From NCBI RefSeq assembly GCF_021173085.1, contig NZ_CP076413.1, positions 558,001 through 622,000 on the forward strand: 64,000 nucleotides of DNA, in the 5' to 3' direction. Shown here one piece after another: positions 27,313-35,751 of the stretch. A program made the position numbers and the translations under genes. The first letter of the stretch is position 1. Every line of letters starts with the position of its first letter. The notes under the pieces are model-generated. The model made no database searches and had not been told where the DNA came from. It saw only the letters and a program-made list of their open reading frames with translations. This DNA comes from Ralstonia wenshanensis (GTDB lineage: Bacteria > Pseudomonadota > Gammaproteobacteria > Burkholderiales > Burkholderiaceae).

Positions 27313-29916
27313 TCAGTCATTGGCGCCGATGCGCTTGCGCATATCGGCCGTGACCGATTGGCGCGTGCCGGCGTAGTCGGCCCACGGATCACCCTTGAGC
27401 TTGGCCAGCCGCTCCGGCAGCGTGCGCAGCGTCCACTGGGCAGACGCCTGCAGCCCCTCCAGTTCGTCATGGCGGATCGGCACCGACACCGGCAGCCCAG
27501 TCCGCGCGCGCACCGAATACGCCGCCACCGTGCTCGCGCCGCGGTTGTTGCGCAGATAGTCGATGAAGATTTTTCCCACGCGGTTCTGCGGGCCCATCTT
27601 GGCGACAAAGCGGTCAGGGAAAGTTGCGGCCATGTGCTGCACCACGGCTTGCGCGAAGGCTTTGAGCGTGTCCCAGCCGGCCGCCTCGCGGCGCGTGAGC
27701 GGCACCACCACGTGCATGCCGTTCCCGCCGCTGGTTTTCAGGAACGCCTTCAGGCCGAGTTCATCGAGCAGCGCGAGCGTAAGCTGCGTGGCCTCGATCA
27801 CCCGTGCGAAGGGCAACGCCGGGTCCGGGTCGATATCGAAGACGATGCGGTCGGGCTGTTCGATGCGGTCGGCCAGCGCATTCCACGTGTGGAATTCCAC
27901 CGTGCCCATCTGCACCGCACCGACCAGGGCTTCCGCCGAGTTGATCGCCAGCAGCGACGGATGCCCCGGATCAAGCGACGGGTCCAGCTGCGTGATGCCC
28001 TGCAGCTTGAGCGCGGCGGAATGCTTCTGGAAGAAGCGCTCGCCGTCGATGCCATCGGGCGCGCGCACCAGCGACGTCGGCCGGTTGTGCAGATGCGGCA
28101 GCATCCATTCGGCCACGCTCGCGTAATAGCGCGCCAGGTCGGCCTTGGTGGTGCCGCCGGCTTTCTCGATCACGCGATCCGGATGCGTGACGTCGACATC
28201 CGCGATGCGTTCGGCACCGGGGCGCACCTTGCGTTCGGGGGCATGCACGGCGCGGGTCTCCTTGCGGGCGGTGGCGCTGGGCGGCTTGGCTTGTTCACGC
28301 ACGATGTTGCGCGCGGGTTTGTCGTCGCGCAAACCTTGAAACACCGCCTGCCGCACCATGCCTTCGCGCGTCCATTCGGCAAAGGCGATTTCGGCCACAC
28401 GCTCCGGCTTGACCCATTGCACGTCGCGCGCGTCGCTGCCGCTAGGCGGGTTGGCAAAGGGCGGCGTGTCGATGGTCAGCCCCGTCAGTTCGTGATGCAG
28501 GGCGTGCAGGCTCGTCTCGTTGAAGCCGGTGCCAACGCGCCCCGCATAGCGCAGCTTGCCCGCGTCATCATAGACGCCGAGCAGGAGTGCGCCGAAGCCG
28601 CTGCGGCTGCCCTTGGGCGCGCTGTAGCCGCCGATCACGAATTCCTGCCGCTGCCCGCATTTGAGTTTGATCCATGCCGGGCTGCGGCCGGCGCGGTACG
28701 GCGCATCCGCGCGCTTGCCGATCACACCCTCGAGCGACATGCTGCATGCGGAAGACAGCAAATCTTCGGGTGCCGCGTTGAACGTGCCTGAGAACAGCAC
28801 CGCATCGCGGTCCAAGTCACCCGGCGCGGCATCGAGAATGCGTTGGAGCAGCGCCCGCCGCTCGCGCAACGGCACACCGCGCAAGTCCATGCCGTTGCAG
28901 AACGGGATGTCGAACAGGTAGTAGGCAATGTGTTCGGCATGCGCGGTTTCAAAGGCGTTCTGCAGCGCCTGGAAGTCGGGCACGCCGCGTTCGCCCATCA
29001 CCACGACTTCGCCGTCGAGCCACGCCTCACGCAGGCCCAGCGCGCGCAGCGTGCGCGCCTGGCGCGGCAGCTTGGCCGTCCAGTCGCGGCCGTTGCGGCT
29101 GAACAGGCGCACGGTGTTGCCGTCGATGCGCGCAAGGATGCGGTAGCCGTCGAATTTCACTTCGTAGTCCCACTCGCCGTGGGTGGGCGGCCCATCGACC
29201 AGCGTGGCGAGTTGGGGCTCCAGCGTTCTGGGCAACGTGGCGGGCACGGCACCGGCGGGTGGTCGCACTTGCGCCGGTTCGGAACGCTCCGTCCTGCCGT
29301 CACCGGCCTTGGCCTTTCCTTTGGCCCGGGGCTTTGTGCCGACGGTTTCCCCGGTGATCACGCTGGCGGGCAGTGCCTGCGTCACGTCGTAGTCGGTCGA
29401 TGCGCGAACCTGATCATCGCGCTCCTTGATCAACAGCCACTGTTCTTTCGGATGCTTCCCCGTGCCGTGCAAATGCGTGCGCACCAGCGCCCATGCGCCG
29501 TGCAGCTTCTCGCCGTCGAGATCGAATTTGAGCTTGCCGTCGCGGTACGCCTTGCGCGGATCGCCATGCGGGCGCCACGTACCGCGGTCCCATACGATGA
29601 CGTCGCCACCGCCGTATTGGCCTTCGGGGATGTGGCCTTCGAAATCCGCGTAGTCCAGCGGGTGGTCTTCAACATGCACGGCGAGACGCTTGTCGGCGGG
29701 GTCCAGGCTCGGGCCCTTGGGGACGGCCCAACTCTTGAGCGTACCGTCGAGTTCGAGCCGGAAGTCGTAATGCAAACGCGTGGCGTCGTGCTTCTGGATC
29801 ACGAAGTGCAAGGCGCCGTTTTCACGCTGCTCGTCGGCTTTGCGGCGTGCACCCGCGGGTTCTTGTGTCTGCGTGAAATCGCGCTTGCGGCGGTAGTCGG
29901 CGAGATGGCGTGGCAT
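27313..29916 (-). CDS. ligD: Multidomain DNA ligase D (non-homologous end joining)
   Basis: 867 aa with the order 3'-phosphoesterase, ligase, polymerase, as in Pseudomonas LigD. The phosphoesterase module (residues ~20-170) shows FVIQKHDATRLHYDFRLEL and PEGQYGGGDVIVWDRG. The ATP-dependent ligase has the adenylation site EVKFDGYR near 254 and WLDGEVVV. The archaeo-eukaryotic primase-like polymerase (~570-860) has the acidic pair in FDIDPDPALPF and HVVVPL. It lies 18 bp downstream of ku on the same strand, a complete two-gene end-joining system. The linker after the phosphoesterase is rich in Lys, Ala and Pro. Confidence 0.96.
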   Translation of the reverse strand: MPRHLADYRRKRDFTQTQEPAGARRKADEQRENGALHFVIQKHDATRLHYDFRLELDGTLKSWAVPKGPSLDPADKRLAVHVEDHPLDYADFEGHIPEGQYGGGDVIVWDRGTWRPHGDPRKAYRDGKLKFDLDGEKLHGAWALVRTHLHGTGKHPKEQWLLIKERDDQVRASTDYDVTQALPASVITGETVGTKPRAKGKAKAGDGRTERSEPAQVRPPAGAVPATLPRTLEPQLATLVDGPPTHGEWDYEVKFDGYRILARIDGNTVRLFSRNGRDWTAKLPRQARTLRALGLREAWLDGEVVVMGERGVPDFQALQNAFETAHAEHIAYYLFDIPFCNGMDLRGVPLRERRALLQRILDAAPGDLDRDAVLFSGTFNAAPEDLLSSACSMSLEGVIGKRADAPYRAGRSPAWIKLKCGQRQEFVIGGYSAPKGSRSGFGALLLGVYDDAGKLRYAGRVGTGFNETSLHALHHELTGLTIDTPPFANPPSGSDARDVQWVKPERVAEIAFAEWTREGMVRQAVFQGLRDDKPARNIVREQAKPPSATARKETRAVHAPERKVRPGAERIADVDVTHPDRVIEKAGGTTKADLARYYASVAEWMLPHLHNRPTSLVRAPDGIDGERFFQKHSAALKLQGITQLDPSLDPGHPSLLAINSAEALVGAVQMGTVEFHTWNALADRIEQPDRIVFDIDPDPALPFARVIEATQLTLALLDELGLKAFLKTSGGNGMHVVVPLTRREAAGWDTLKAFAQAVVQHMAATFPDRFVAKMGPQNRVGKIFIDYLRNNRGASTVAAYSVRARTGLPVSVPIRHDELEGLQASAQWTLRTLPERLAKLKGDPWADYAGTRQSVTADMRKRIGAND

Positions 29917-29934
29917 GGCGTCGGCTCCGTCTTG

Positions 29935-30849
29935 TTATGCGCGCTTGCGCGTGGCTGTCTTGCGCGCCGTCTTGGCGGCGGCCTTGCGCGGGGCACGCTT
30001 GCGCGGTGCGGGTTCGTCTTCCGCCTCGTCGTTTGACGCCCCTTTGCCCTTGCCGCGCTTGGCAAGGCTCTGCCGCAGCAGGTCGGTCAGGTCGATCACG
30101 TTGCCGGTGCGCGGTGCAGCGTGCTCGGCTTCCATTGGCTCGACGGATTCCGTGCGGCCTTCACGCACCTTGCGATTGACCAGCGCAAGGATGTCGTCGC
30201 GGAAGGTGTCGTGGTATTCGGCAGGGTCCCAGGTGCCGCTCATGTCGTCGATCAGCTTTTCAGCCATGTCGATTTCCTTGGCCGTGAGCTTGGCGGCCTT
30301 CGCGCCTTCTTCCGGCACGTCGAGTTCGGACCAGTCGCGCACCTCGTTGGACCAGCGCAGCGTATGCAGCACGAGCACCGGCCCCATCGGGATCAGCGCG
30401 GCCAGATGCTGCTTGGTGTGCAGCACGACGTTGGCGACACCGATCTTCTGCGAGCGTGTGAGCGCCTCGCGCAGCAGTGCGTAGACCTTTTCGCCGCGCC
30501 GGTCGGGCGCCAGAAAGTAGGGCGTATCGAGATAGAGAAACGGAATCTCCGCCGCATCCACGAAGGTCAGCAAATCGACTGTTTGCGTCGAGACCGGGTT
30601 GGCGGCGCGGATGTCCTCGTCGGTGAGGATCACGTAGCGGTCTTTCTCGTAGGCGTAGCCACGCACGATCTGCTCGCGCGGCACCTCTTTGCCGGTGGTC
30701 TTGTTGATGCGCTTGTAGCCGACGCGGTCCATGGTGCGGCGGTCGAGCCAGTCGAAGTCGAGGTCGTCGCTGCGGGTGGCCGGATACAGCGCAACGGGAA
30801 TGTGGACGAGGCCGAAGCTGACGGCGCCCTTCCAGATCACGCGAGGCAT
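29935..30849 (-). CDS. ku: Bacterial Ku, DNA end-binding protein
   Basis: A 304-aa homodimeric ring protein that binds DNA double-strand ends and recruits LigD. It begins MPRVIWKGAVSFGLVHIPVALYPA, the standard Ku start. The Ku core spans about 1-255, including the conserved HTKQHLAALIPMG. The C-terminal ~45 residues are very rich in Lys, Arg and Ala, like the basic tails that strengthen DNA binding in other bacterial Ku proteins. The frame is open far upstream, but that stretch is antisense to an MFS gene. ku and ligD form an operon divergent from the MFS transporter. Confidence 0.96.
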   Translation of the reverse strand: MPRVIWKGAVSFGLVHIPVALYPATRSDDLDFDWLDRRTMDRVGYKRINKTTGKEVPREQIVRGYAYEKDRYVILTDEDIRAANPVSTQTVDLLTFVDAAEIPFLYLDTPYFLAPDRRGEKVYALLREALTRSQKIGVANVVLHTKQHLAALIPMGPVLVLHTLRWSNEVRDWSELDVPEEGAKAAKLTAKEIDMAEKLIDDMSGTWDPAEYHDTFRDDILALVNRKVREGRTESVEPMEAEHAAPRTGNVIDLTDLLRQSLAKRGKGKGASNDEAEDEPAPRKRAPRKAAAKTARKTATRKRA

Positions 30850-31005
30850 GGCGGGTCTCCCGATGCGGTGGATTCGACCGTGGTGACGCAAACGGCATAC
30901 CTGCCTGCCGCGGGGCCGCGTCATACGCTCATCAGCCGGGCGCGGTAGCATGGCGCCTTTGCGGCGCGACACATTTGCGCCGTGCGTTTTTCTCAGCGGT
31001 CCTTC

Positions 31006-32190
31006 ATGCCTTCCGAATACGTCCAATCTGCCTGCGCGTTGCGGCCTCGCCGGCTTCCCCTGTCGGCTCGCGCGGCGACGATGGCCCTCTTTTTCGCCAA
31101 CGGTGCAACGTTTGCGACGTGGGGCGTTCACATTCCGACGGTGAAGGCGCGCTTCGGTCTGTCCGAGGCATCGCTGTCGCTGGCGATGTTCATGGTGGCC
31201 GCCGGTGCCATCGTCGCGATGAAGTTTGCGGGCAAGTGGGCGGCGCGCGTGGGCACGCGGCGCGCGAGTGTGCAGGGCGGCGTGGCATTTGGTGTCATGA
31301 CCGGGCTGCTCATGCTGATGCCGAGCTACCCCGCGCTGCTGGCCGTGCTGCTGCTGTTCGGCATCACCAACGCCGGTTTCGACGTGGCCATCAACGCGCA
31401 GGCCGCCACGGTAGAGGCCAATCATCACAAGCCGATCATCTCGTCGCTGCACGGTATGTTCAGCCTCGGCGGCATGGTGGGTGCGGCGGTGGGCGGCGTG
31501 CTGCTGGAACTGGGCGTGCCGCCGGCCGTGCACTGCGGCGGCATGGCGCTCGTCACCATGGCGGCTGCCTTGTGTGCCGGACCGTTCATGCTGCCCGACC
31601 ACGTGCATGCCGAAGGCGAACCCGCGCATCCGACCACGGGCCGCACGCTGTTCCTGCTCGGCGTGCTGGCCTTCTTGGGGCTGGTGGGCGAAGGCGCGAT
31701 GTACGACTGGACGACCGTGTACATGCGCGAGATCGCTCAATCTCCGGAAGCTGTTGCCAGCGCGGGGTACGCTGCATTTTCGGGCGGGATGGCGCTCGCG
31801 CGTTTCGGTGGCGATTTCGCACGCGGGCGCTGGGGCAATATGCGCGTGCTTGGCGGCAGTGGCGTGCTGGCAACGGGCGGAATCCTGCTTGCTCTGCTGT
31901 GGCCCGCGCCGATTGCTGTCCTGACAGGTTTTGCGCTGATGGGCGTGGGCGCCGCCAACATGGTGCCGATCTTCTTCATCACCGCGTCGCGCCTGCCGGG
32001 TGTGCCGGCAGCCGAAGGCATTGCTACCGTGGCGCGCTTTGCCTACGTGGGCTTGCTGATCGGCCCGGTCATCATCGGGTTGATTGCGCATCGCTCCGAC
32101 CTGCGCTGGGGGCTGTCGGTGGTGGCGCTCACCATGGCGTTGATTGCGGTGATGGGCCCGAGTGCGATCCGCCAGCCGGAACGTCACTGA
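31006..32190 (+). CDS. MFS transporter (YbjJ/fucose-permease-like)
   Basis: 394 aa, about twelve hydrophobic segments. FFANGATFATWGVHIPTVK at the first span and the central pattern HGMFSLGGMVGAAVGG resemble the YbjJ/FucP-like MFS group. Substrate unknown. ATG 31006 is preferred; GTG 30982 would add eight residues. It is transcribed divergently from ku, with ~155 bp between starts, and no regulator gene is adjacent. Confidence 0.85.
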   Translation: MPSEYVQSACALRPRRLPLSARAATMALFFANGATFATWGVHIPTVKARFGLSEASLSLAMFMVAAGAIVAMKFAGKWAARVGTRRASVQGGVAFGVMTGLLMLMPSYPALLAVLLLFGITNAGFDVAINAQAATVEANHHKPIISSLHGMFSLGGMVGAAVGGVLLELGVPPAVHCGGMALVTMAAALCAGPFMLPDHVHAEGEPAHPTTGRTLFLLGVLAFLGLVGEGAMYDWTTVYMREIAQSPEAVASAGYAAFSGGMALARFGGDFARGRWGNMRVLGGSGVLATGGILLALLWPAPIAVLTGFALMGVGAANMVPIFFITASRLPGVPAAEGIATVARFAYVGLLIGPVIIGLIAHRSDLRWGLSVVALTMALIAVMGPSAIRQPERH

Positions 32191-32242
32191 TTCACCTGCG
32201 GTTCAGCACGCAATTGCCCAAAAAATATGCAGTTTCTGTGCG

Positions 32243-32271
32243 TTGACTTTCCTGTGCGCTTGCCATAGCTT
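32243..32271 (+). promoter_or_regulatory. Candidate sigma-70 promoter of the DPY-QGAK repeat gene
   Basis: TTGACT, a 17-bp spacer, then TAGCTT (3 of 6 bases match the -10 consensus). Transcription would start near 32278 and leave a leader of about 118 nt before the ATG at 32396. Confidence 0.4.
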
Positions 32272-32395
32272 ACGACGAGGAGAGGGGGTTTCCCGGCGCC
32301 GTCGCCAACATGCCAGTGCGCATGACACCGGGATGCGTTCAAAACGAGGCTGCGCTTTCAGCCAGCCCAAACGACCCATAGGAAAGGAGCTTCAG

Positions 32396-32785
32396 ATGCC
32401 GTACAAACGTCTTACCCTCGTGGCAGCGGTCGCTGCCGTAGCAGCCATCGGCACCGTAGCCCACGCGCAGACTGACCAGAAGAAGTTCGACCCGTATACC
32501 CAAGGCGCAAAGGTCGGCGACAAGTTTGACCCGTACCAACAAGGTGCGAAGGCCGGCGACAAGTTCGACCCGTATTCGCAAGGCGCCAACAAGAACGACA
32601 GCACGGCCAGCGCGCTCAACCCCGGCGCCCAGCCGGCCAATGTCGAGAAGGGCAAGTACGACACGTACACCCAGGGCGCCAAGGCCGGTGAGAAGTTCGA
32701 TCCGTATAGCCAGGGCGCGAAGGCCGGCGGCAAGTTTGACCCGTACAGCGAGGGCGCCAACAAGAAGGACGCGCCCAAGCAGTAA
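32396..32785 (+). CDS. Secreted tandem-repeat protein (KFDPYxQGAKAGD repeats)
   Basis: A 129-aa exported protein. The signal peptide ends near AHAQT (residue ~24). The mature part has six ~13-residue repeats of the form KFDPYxQGAKAGD in two blocks of three. Each block ends in GANK-(N/K)-D, and they are separated by an 18-residue Asn/Ala/Pro linker. The duplicated block layout suggests growth by unequal exchange. AAAGGAG sits 8 nt before the ATG, a strong ribosome site. No cysteine, enzyme motif or membrane span is present. Function is unknown; similar short repeats occur in hypothetical proteins of related genera, as far as I recall. Confidence 0.85.
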   Translation: MPYKRLTLVAAVAAVAAIGTVAHAQTDQKKFDPYTQGAKVGDKFDPYQQGAKAGDKFDPYSQGANKNDSTASALNPGAQPANVEKGKYDTYTQGAKAGEKFDPYSQGAKAGGKFDPYSEGANKKDAPKQ

Positions 32786-32804
32786 GCCCGTGCCGATCGG
32801 GTTC

Positions 32805-33620
32805 ATGAAGACGCTGATGCATCGCCCGATGCATCGGCGTTTTTCTTTATGGAGCGCCGCCGTAGCCGTGGCCGCGATTGCACTGGCGTTGCCTGCGCAG
32901 GCAGCAGGGCTATGCTCCGCGCCGTGGGTGCACGACGGTAGCCGCGTGCGCCTGGACGGCAACGGCAAGACGCCGATGATCGTGGAGTTCACCCTGCACG
33001 ACGTCAATCGCGACATGCAAGACGGCTGCGAAATCGGCCTGCACATCTATGCCAAATCGGGCTTGGTGGCGCTGGGTGGTCGGCCCATCGAGACGGTGCA
33101 GGAGCACCAGCTGTTGGTGGACGAGGCTGGCGTGGTCACGCGTATCGTCAGCATCAACGGCCGGGTGTTTGCGCAAAGCGAACATGCCGATCTGGTTGGC
33201 ACCGTGAGCACGGCCATTTCCGGCATGTTCCTGTACGGTGCCGGCCTGGCGCCCGAAGCGCAGATGCTGCCGGGCGATACGTACGAATCCAGCTTCGATT
33301 TCGATGTGGTGTCGCCTCGGCTGGGGATCTCCGTCGGGCGCATGCAAGCCGAGCATGCCAAGGTGGAGGTGTCGGAGCGAGAGGTGGGGCCGCCGCAGCC
33401 TATGGACACTGTGGTCGGCCAGTTGCAGTGCCGGCCGATCCGCTACACGCGCACGGCGCGCCTCGGTGTGCTGCGGTTGGGCAATGAAACGCTCGAGCCC
33501 GACCCCACCGTTGCCCACATCACCGATTGGTACTGCCCTGAAGCGGCCGTGGTGATGCGCCAGGAGGTTGAGCAGCACGGCCAGACGCAGGTGATCGACG
33601 TGGTCGAACTCAAGCGCTGA
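32805..33620 (+). CDS. Secreted protein of unknown function
   Basis: Up to 271 aa. A signal peptide ends near LALPAQAAG, followed by a beta-rich ~235-residue domain with conserved-looking cysteines (GLCSAPW, DGCEIGL, QLQCRPI, WYCPEA), which could make two periplasmic disulfides. The start is uncertain: ATGs at 32805, 32817 and 32829 all lie in or beside the upstream terminator hairpin, and no strong ribosome site is seen. Its last 11 bp overlap the convergent DUF1045 gene. I do not recognise the family. Confidence 0.7.
   Translation: MKTLMHRPMHRRFSLWSAAVAVAAIALALPAQAAGLCSAPWVHDGSRVRLDGNGKTPMIVEFTLHDVNRDMQDGCEIGLHIYAKSGLVALGGRPIETVQEHQLLVDEAGVVTRIVSINGRVFAQSEHADLVGTVSTAISGMFLYGAGLAPEAQMLPGDTYESSFDFDVVSPRLGISVGRMQAEHAKVEVSEREVGPPQPMDTVVGQLQCRPIRYTRTARLGVLRLGNETLEPDPTVAHITDWYCPEAAVVMRQEVEQHGQTQVIDVVELKR
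32811..32844 (+). terminator. Intrinsic terminator overlapping the start of the next gene
   Basis: ACGCTGATGCATCG-CC-CGATGCATCGGCGT is a 14-bp stem with one mismatch and a tiny loop, followed by TTTTTCTTT. It lies 25 bp after the repeat-protein stop, but it covers the possible start codons of the downstream gene. Confidence 0.75.
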
Positions 33621-34398
33621 GCGCGCTCTGCGCAGCGTCGAAGTCTTCGACGCTCCCATCAAACCGGTACACACGTGCCACGTTGAACGGCGCGTCGGGC
33701 GCCGCCTGCGAAAACAACGCGATGTGGTCGATGGGCATGGCGGCCGGCAGCACCACGCGCGATGCTTCCAATGCGCGGTAGCACGCGAGCTGCTCGGCAT
33801 GGTCGAGCCGCCCGGTCAGCGTGATGTGGAACGTGAACGTCCCAAACACATACGGATAACCCCAACGCTCTAGATGGCGCTCCTGCGCATCCGACAGGCC
33901 TGCGCGACGGCGCCGCGCGAGTTCGGCAGGCGGCGGCGGTGCGCGGAAGGCATCGAACTCGGCGACGCACGCATCGGCGAACGCGTGGAGCGTGTCGCGC
34001 GCAGGGTCGCCATGACGCAGCCGCCAAGCGAGAAAGCCGCGCAGCGTCTGCAAGGCCGGCTCGATTGTGAAGGCGTGCTGCTGCTGCGCGAAGCGGCGCA
34101 GCGCAGCGTCCAGCTCGTCGACCGTGCGATCGCCTGCCAGGCGGAAAGGCGGCTTGAACGTGGCGTGCAGGCCGTACTGGCGCGGCGCTTCGGTCCAGCG
34201 GTCAAGCGTGGCGAGATCGATACCGGCCTCGCTGACAAACGCCTCGCGCTGATCTGCGGGGATGGCGGTGTTGGAGCGCGCACAGCGGCCGAGCCAGCGC
34301 GTGCCCAGGCCGTACCAGGGCTCGGGCGGCAGCAGGTAGAGCGCGTACCGCCAGGCTTCCGGTATCACTGCCGGTAAAGGTGCCAGCGCTTGCTCCAT
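33610..34398 (-). CDS. DUF1045 protein (putative phosphonate-metabolism protein)
   Basis: 262 aa. The family is known as a companion of C-P lyase (phn) operons and belongs to the 2H phosphoesterase / RNA-ligase-like fold. The two His-x-Thr-like motifs are visible: YGLHATFKPPF near residue 78 and FTFHITLTGRL near 200. It starts 8 bp after the phnM stop on the same strand, so the two genes form an operon. The rest of a C-P lyase operon (phnGHIJKL) is not in this window. The exact reaction is not established. Confidence 0.85.
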   Translation of the reverse strand: MEQALAPLPAVIPEAWRYALYLLPPEPWYGLGTRWLGRCARSNTAIPADQREAFVSEAGIDLATLDRWTEAPRQYGLHATFKPPFRLAGDRTVDELDAALRRFAQQQHAFTIEPALQTLRGFLAWRLRHGDPARDTLHAFADACVAEFDAFRAPPPPAELARRRRAGLSDAQERHLERWGYPYVFGTFTFHITLTGRLDHAEQLACYRALEASRVVLPAAMPIDHIALFSQAAPDAPFNVARVYRFDGSVEDFDAAQSALSA

Positions 34399-34406
34399 GG
34401 CGCTGC

Positions 34407-35582
34407 TCAGCCGATCAGCGGCAACTGCCCGGCGGCATGGCGCAGTCGTCCGCCCACCACGGCCGCCACCACGCGCGGCAGCCCCGGGCGGCGGTCATCG
34501 ACCACGATGGCATCGGCGCGCAGCCCTGTTGCGAGCGTGCCGCGATCCCTCAGCCCTGCGGCTTCGGCCGGGTTGGCCGCCACCAGCGCCCAGGCCCGGG
34601 CCAGCGGCACCACGCCGCGCTCGGCCAGCTTGAACGGGGCGGCCAGCAGTGCGGGGTAGTAATAGTCGGAGGCCAGCACGGTGCCCAGGCCTGCGGCCAC
34701 CATGGCGGTCGCATCGGGTGCACCGTGATGGCTGCCGCCGCGCACGACGTTGGGCGCCCCGAAGACGATATGTCCGCCATGCGCGCGCGCTGCCTGCGCA
34801 ACATCGTCGGTCAACGGAAATTCGGTGACGGTGCAGCCGTGCGCGTGAAACGTGTTGCGCGTGGCAATGTCGGGTTCGTCGTGCGATGCCATGCAGATGC
34901 CGCGTTGCTGCGCTGCCCGCGCGAGCGTGCCGGTCACCTCGGCGAGCCGTGGGGCGTTGACTGCGGCGGCATTCAGACGGGCGAGGAACGTGTTGATGTC
35001 GCACTCGGCCCGATCGGCGTATTGTGCGAGCTTGCGCGCGTCGCCCAACTTGTCGCGCATCCCGGGCAGGTGATCGTTGAACGACAGGAAGTGCACGCGG
35101 CCGGCGTCCATCCAGGCGAGCGCATCGGCAACCCCCTCAGCGTGATGCAATTCGAAGCGCAGGTGCATCAAGTGCTGGGCTCCCAGGTGCGGGCGCATGG
35201 CGTCAAGGGTGTCCAGCATGCGCAGCGCGTAGGGGCGGCCGCGCAAGCCGCCTTCCCAGGAGTAGGTCACGCCGTGGAATTCGGTGGTGATGCCGCAGGC
35301 CAGCAATTGGCCGTCAACGTCGGCCAGGGCAGTTTCGTAGGGAAAGGCCACGCCGGGGCGCGGCATGACCGCGCGTTCGAAGGCATCGCCGTGCAGGTCG
35401 ACGATGCCGGGCAGGACGAGCAGGTCGCCGCAGTCGATCATGCCGCGCGTCGGGTTGGCGTCACAGGCGGCAATCTGCCCATCGCGAAATTGCACGGCAG
35501 CTTCCGCCAGCCCTGCGGGTAGCAAGGTACGTCGCGAAATCAAGCCGGCCACGTGGCCGACGGAAGACGAAAACGATTGCAT
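34407..35582 (-). CDS. phnM: Alpha-D-ribose 1-methylphosphonate 5-triphosphate diphosphatase
   Basis: A 391-aa amidohydrolase-fold enzyme that removes pyrophosphate from the ribose-phosphonate intermediate of the C-P lyase pathway. The metal-binding start LPGIVDLHGDAFERAVMPRPG is the PhnM variant of the usual HxH motif. SFNDHLPGM, MASHDEPD and LASDYYYPALL are further conserved blocks. I start it at ATG 35582; the frame continues upstream but overlaps the GGDEF gene's leader on the other strand. Paired with DUF1045 downstream. Confidence 0.9.
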   Translation of the reverse strand: MQSFSSSVGHVAGLISRRTLLPAGLAEAAVQFRDGQIAACDANPTRGMIDCGDLLVLPGIVDLHGDAFERAVMPRPGVAFPYETALADVDGQLLACGITTEFHGVTYSWEGGLRGRPYALRMLDTLDAMRPHLGAQHLMHLRFELHHAEGVADALAWMDAGRVHFLSFNDHLPGMRDKLGDARKLAQYADRAECDINTFLARLNAAAVNAPRLAEVTGTLARAAQQRGICMASHDEPDIATRNTFHAHGCTVTEFPLTDDVAQAARAHGGHIVFGAPNVVRGGSHHGAPDATAMVAAGLGTVLASDYYYPALLAAPFKLAERGVVPLARAWALVAANPAEAAGLRDRGTLATGLRADAIVVDDRRPGLPRVVAAVVGGRLRHAAGQLPLIG

Positions 35583-35751
35583 AAGGCCGAGGTGCGAAAA
35601 GTGCGCAGAGACGTCGTGCGGGCATTGTGCCGCAACTGGCGTGCCGCTTATCCGCACATCCGCCATTTGCCCCACCCTGAAGAGGGGAGGGCCAGCCAAA
35701 CGCCTTAACTTTCCCGACACATTGGTCGATATCTTGAAAAACAACCCAGAT

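Noticed and set aside
30850-32187. N-terminal extension of ku across the MFS gene
   Set aside because: Ku proteins begin at the MPRVIWKG motif; the extension is antisense to a real transporter gene.
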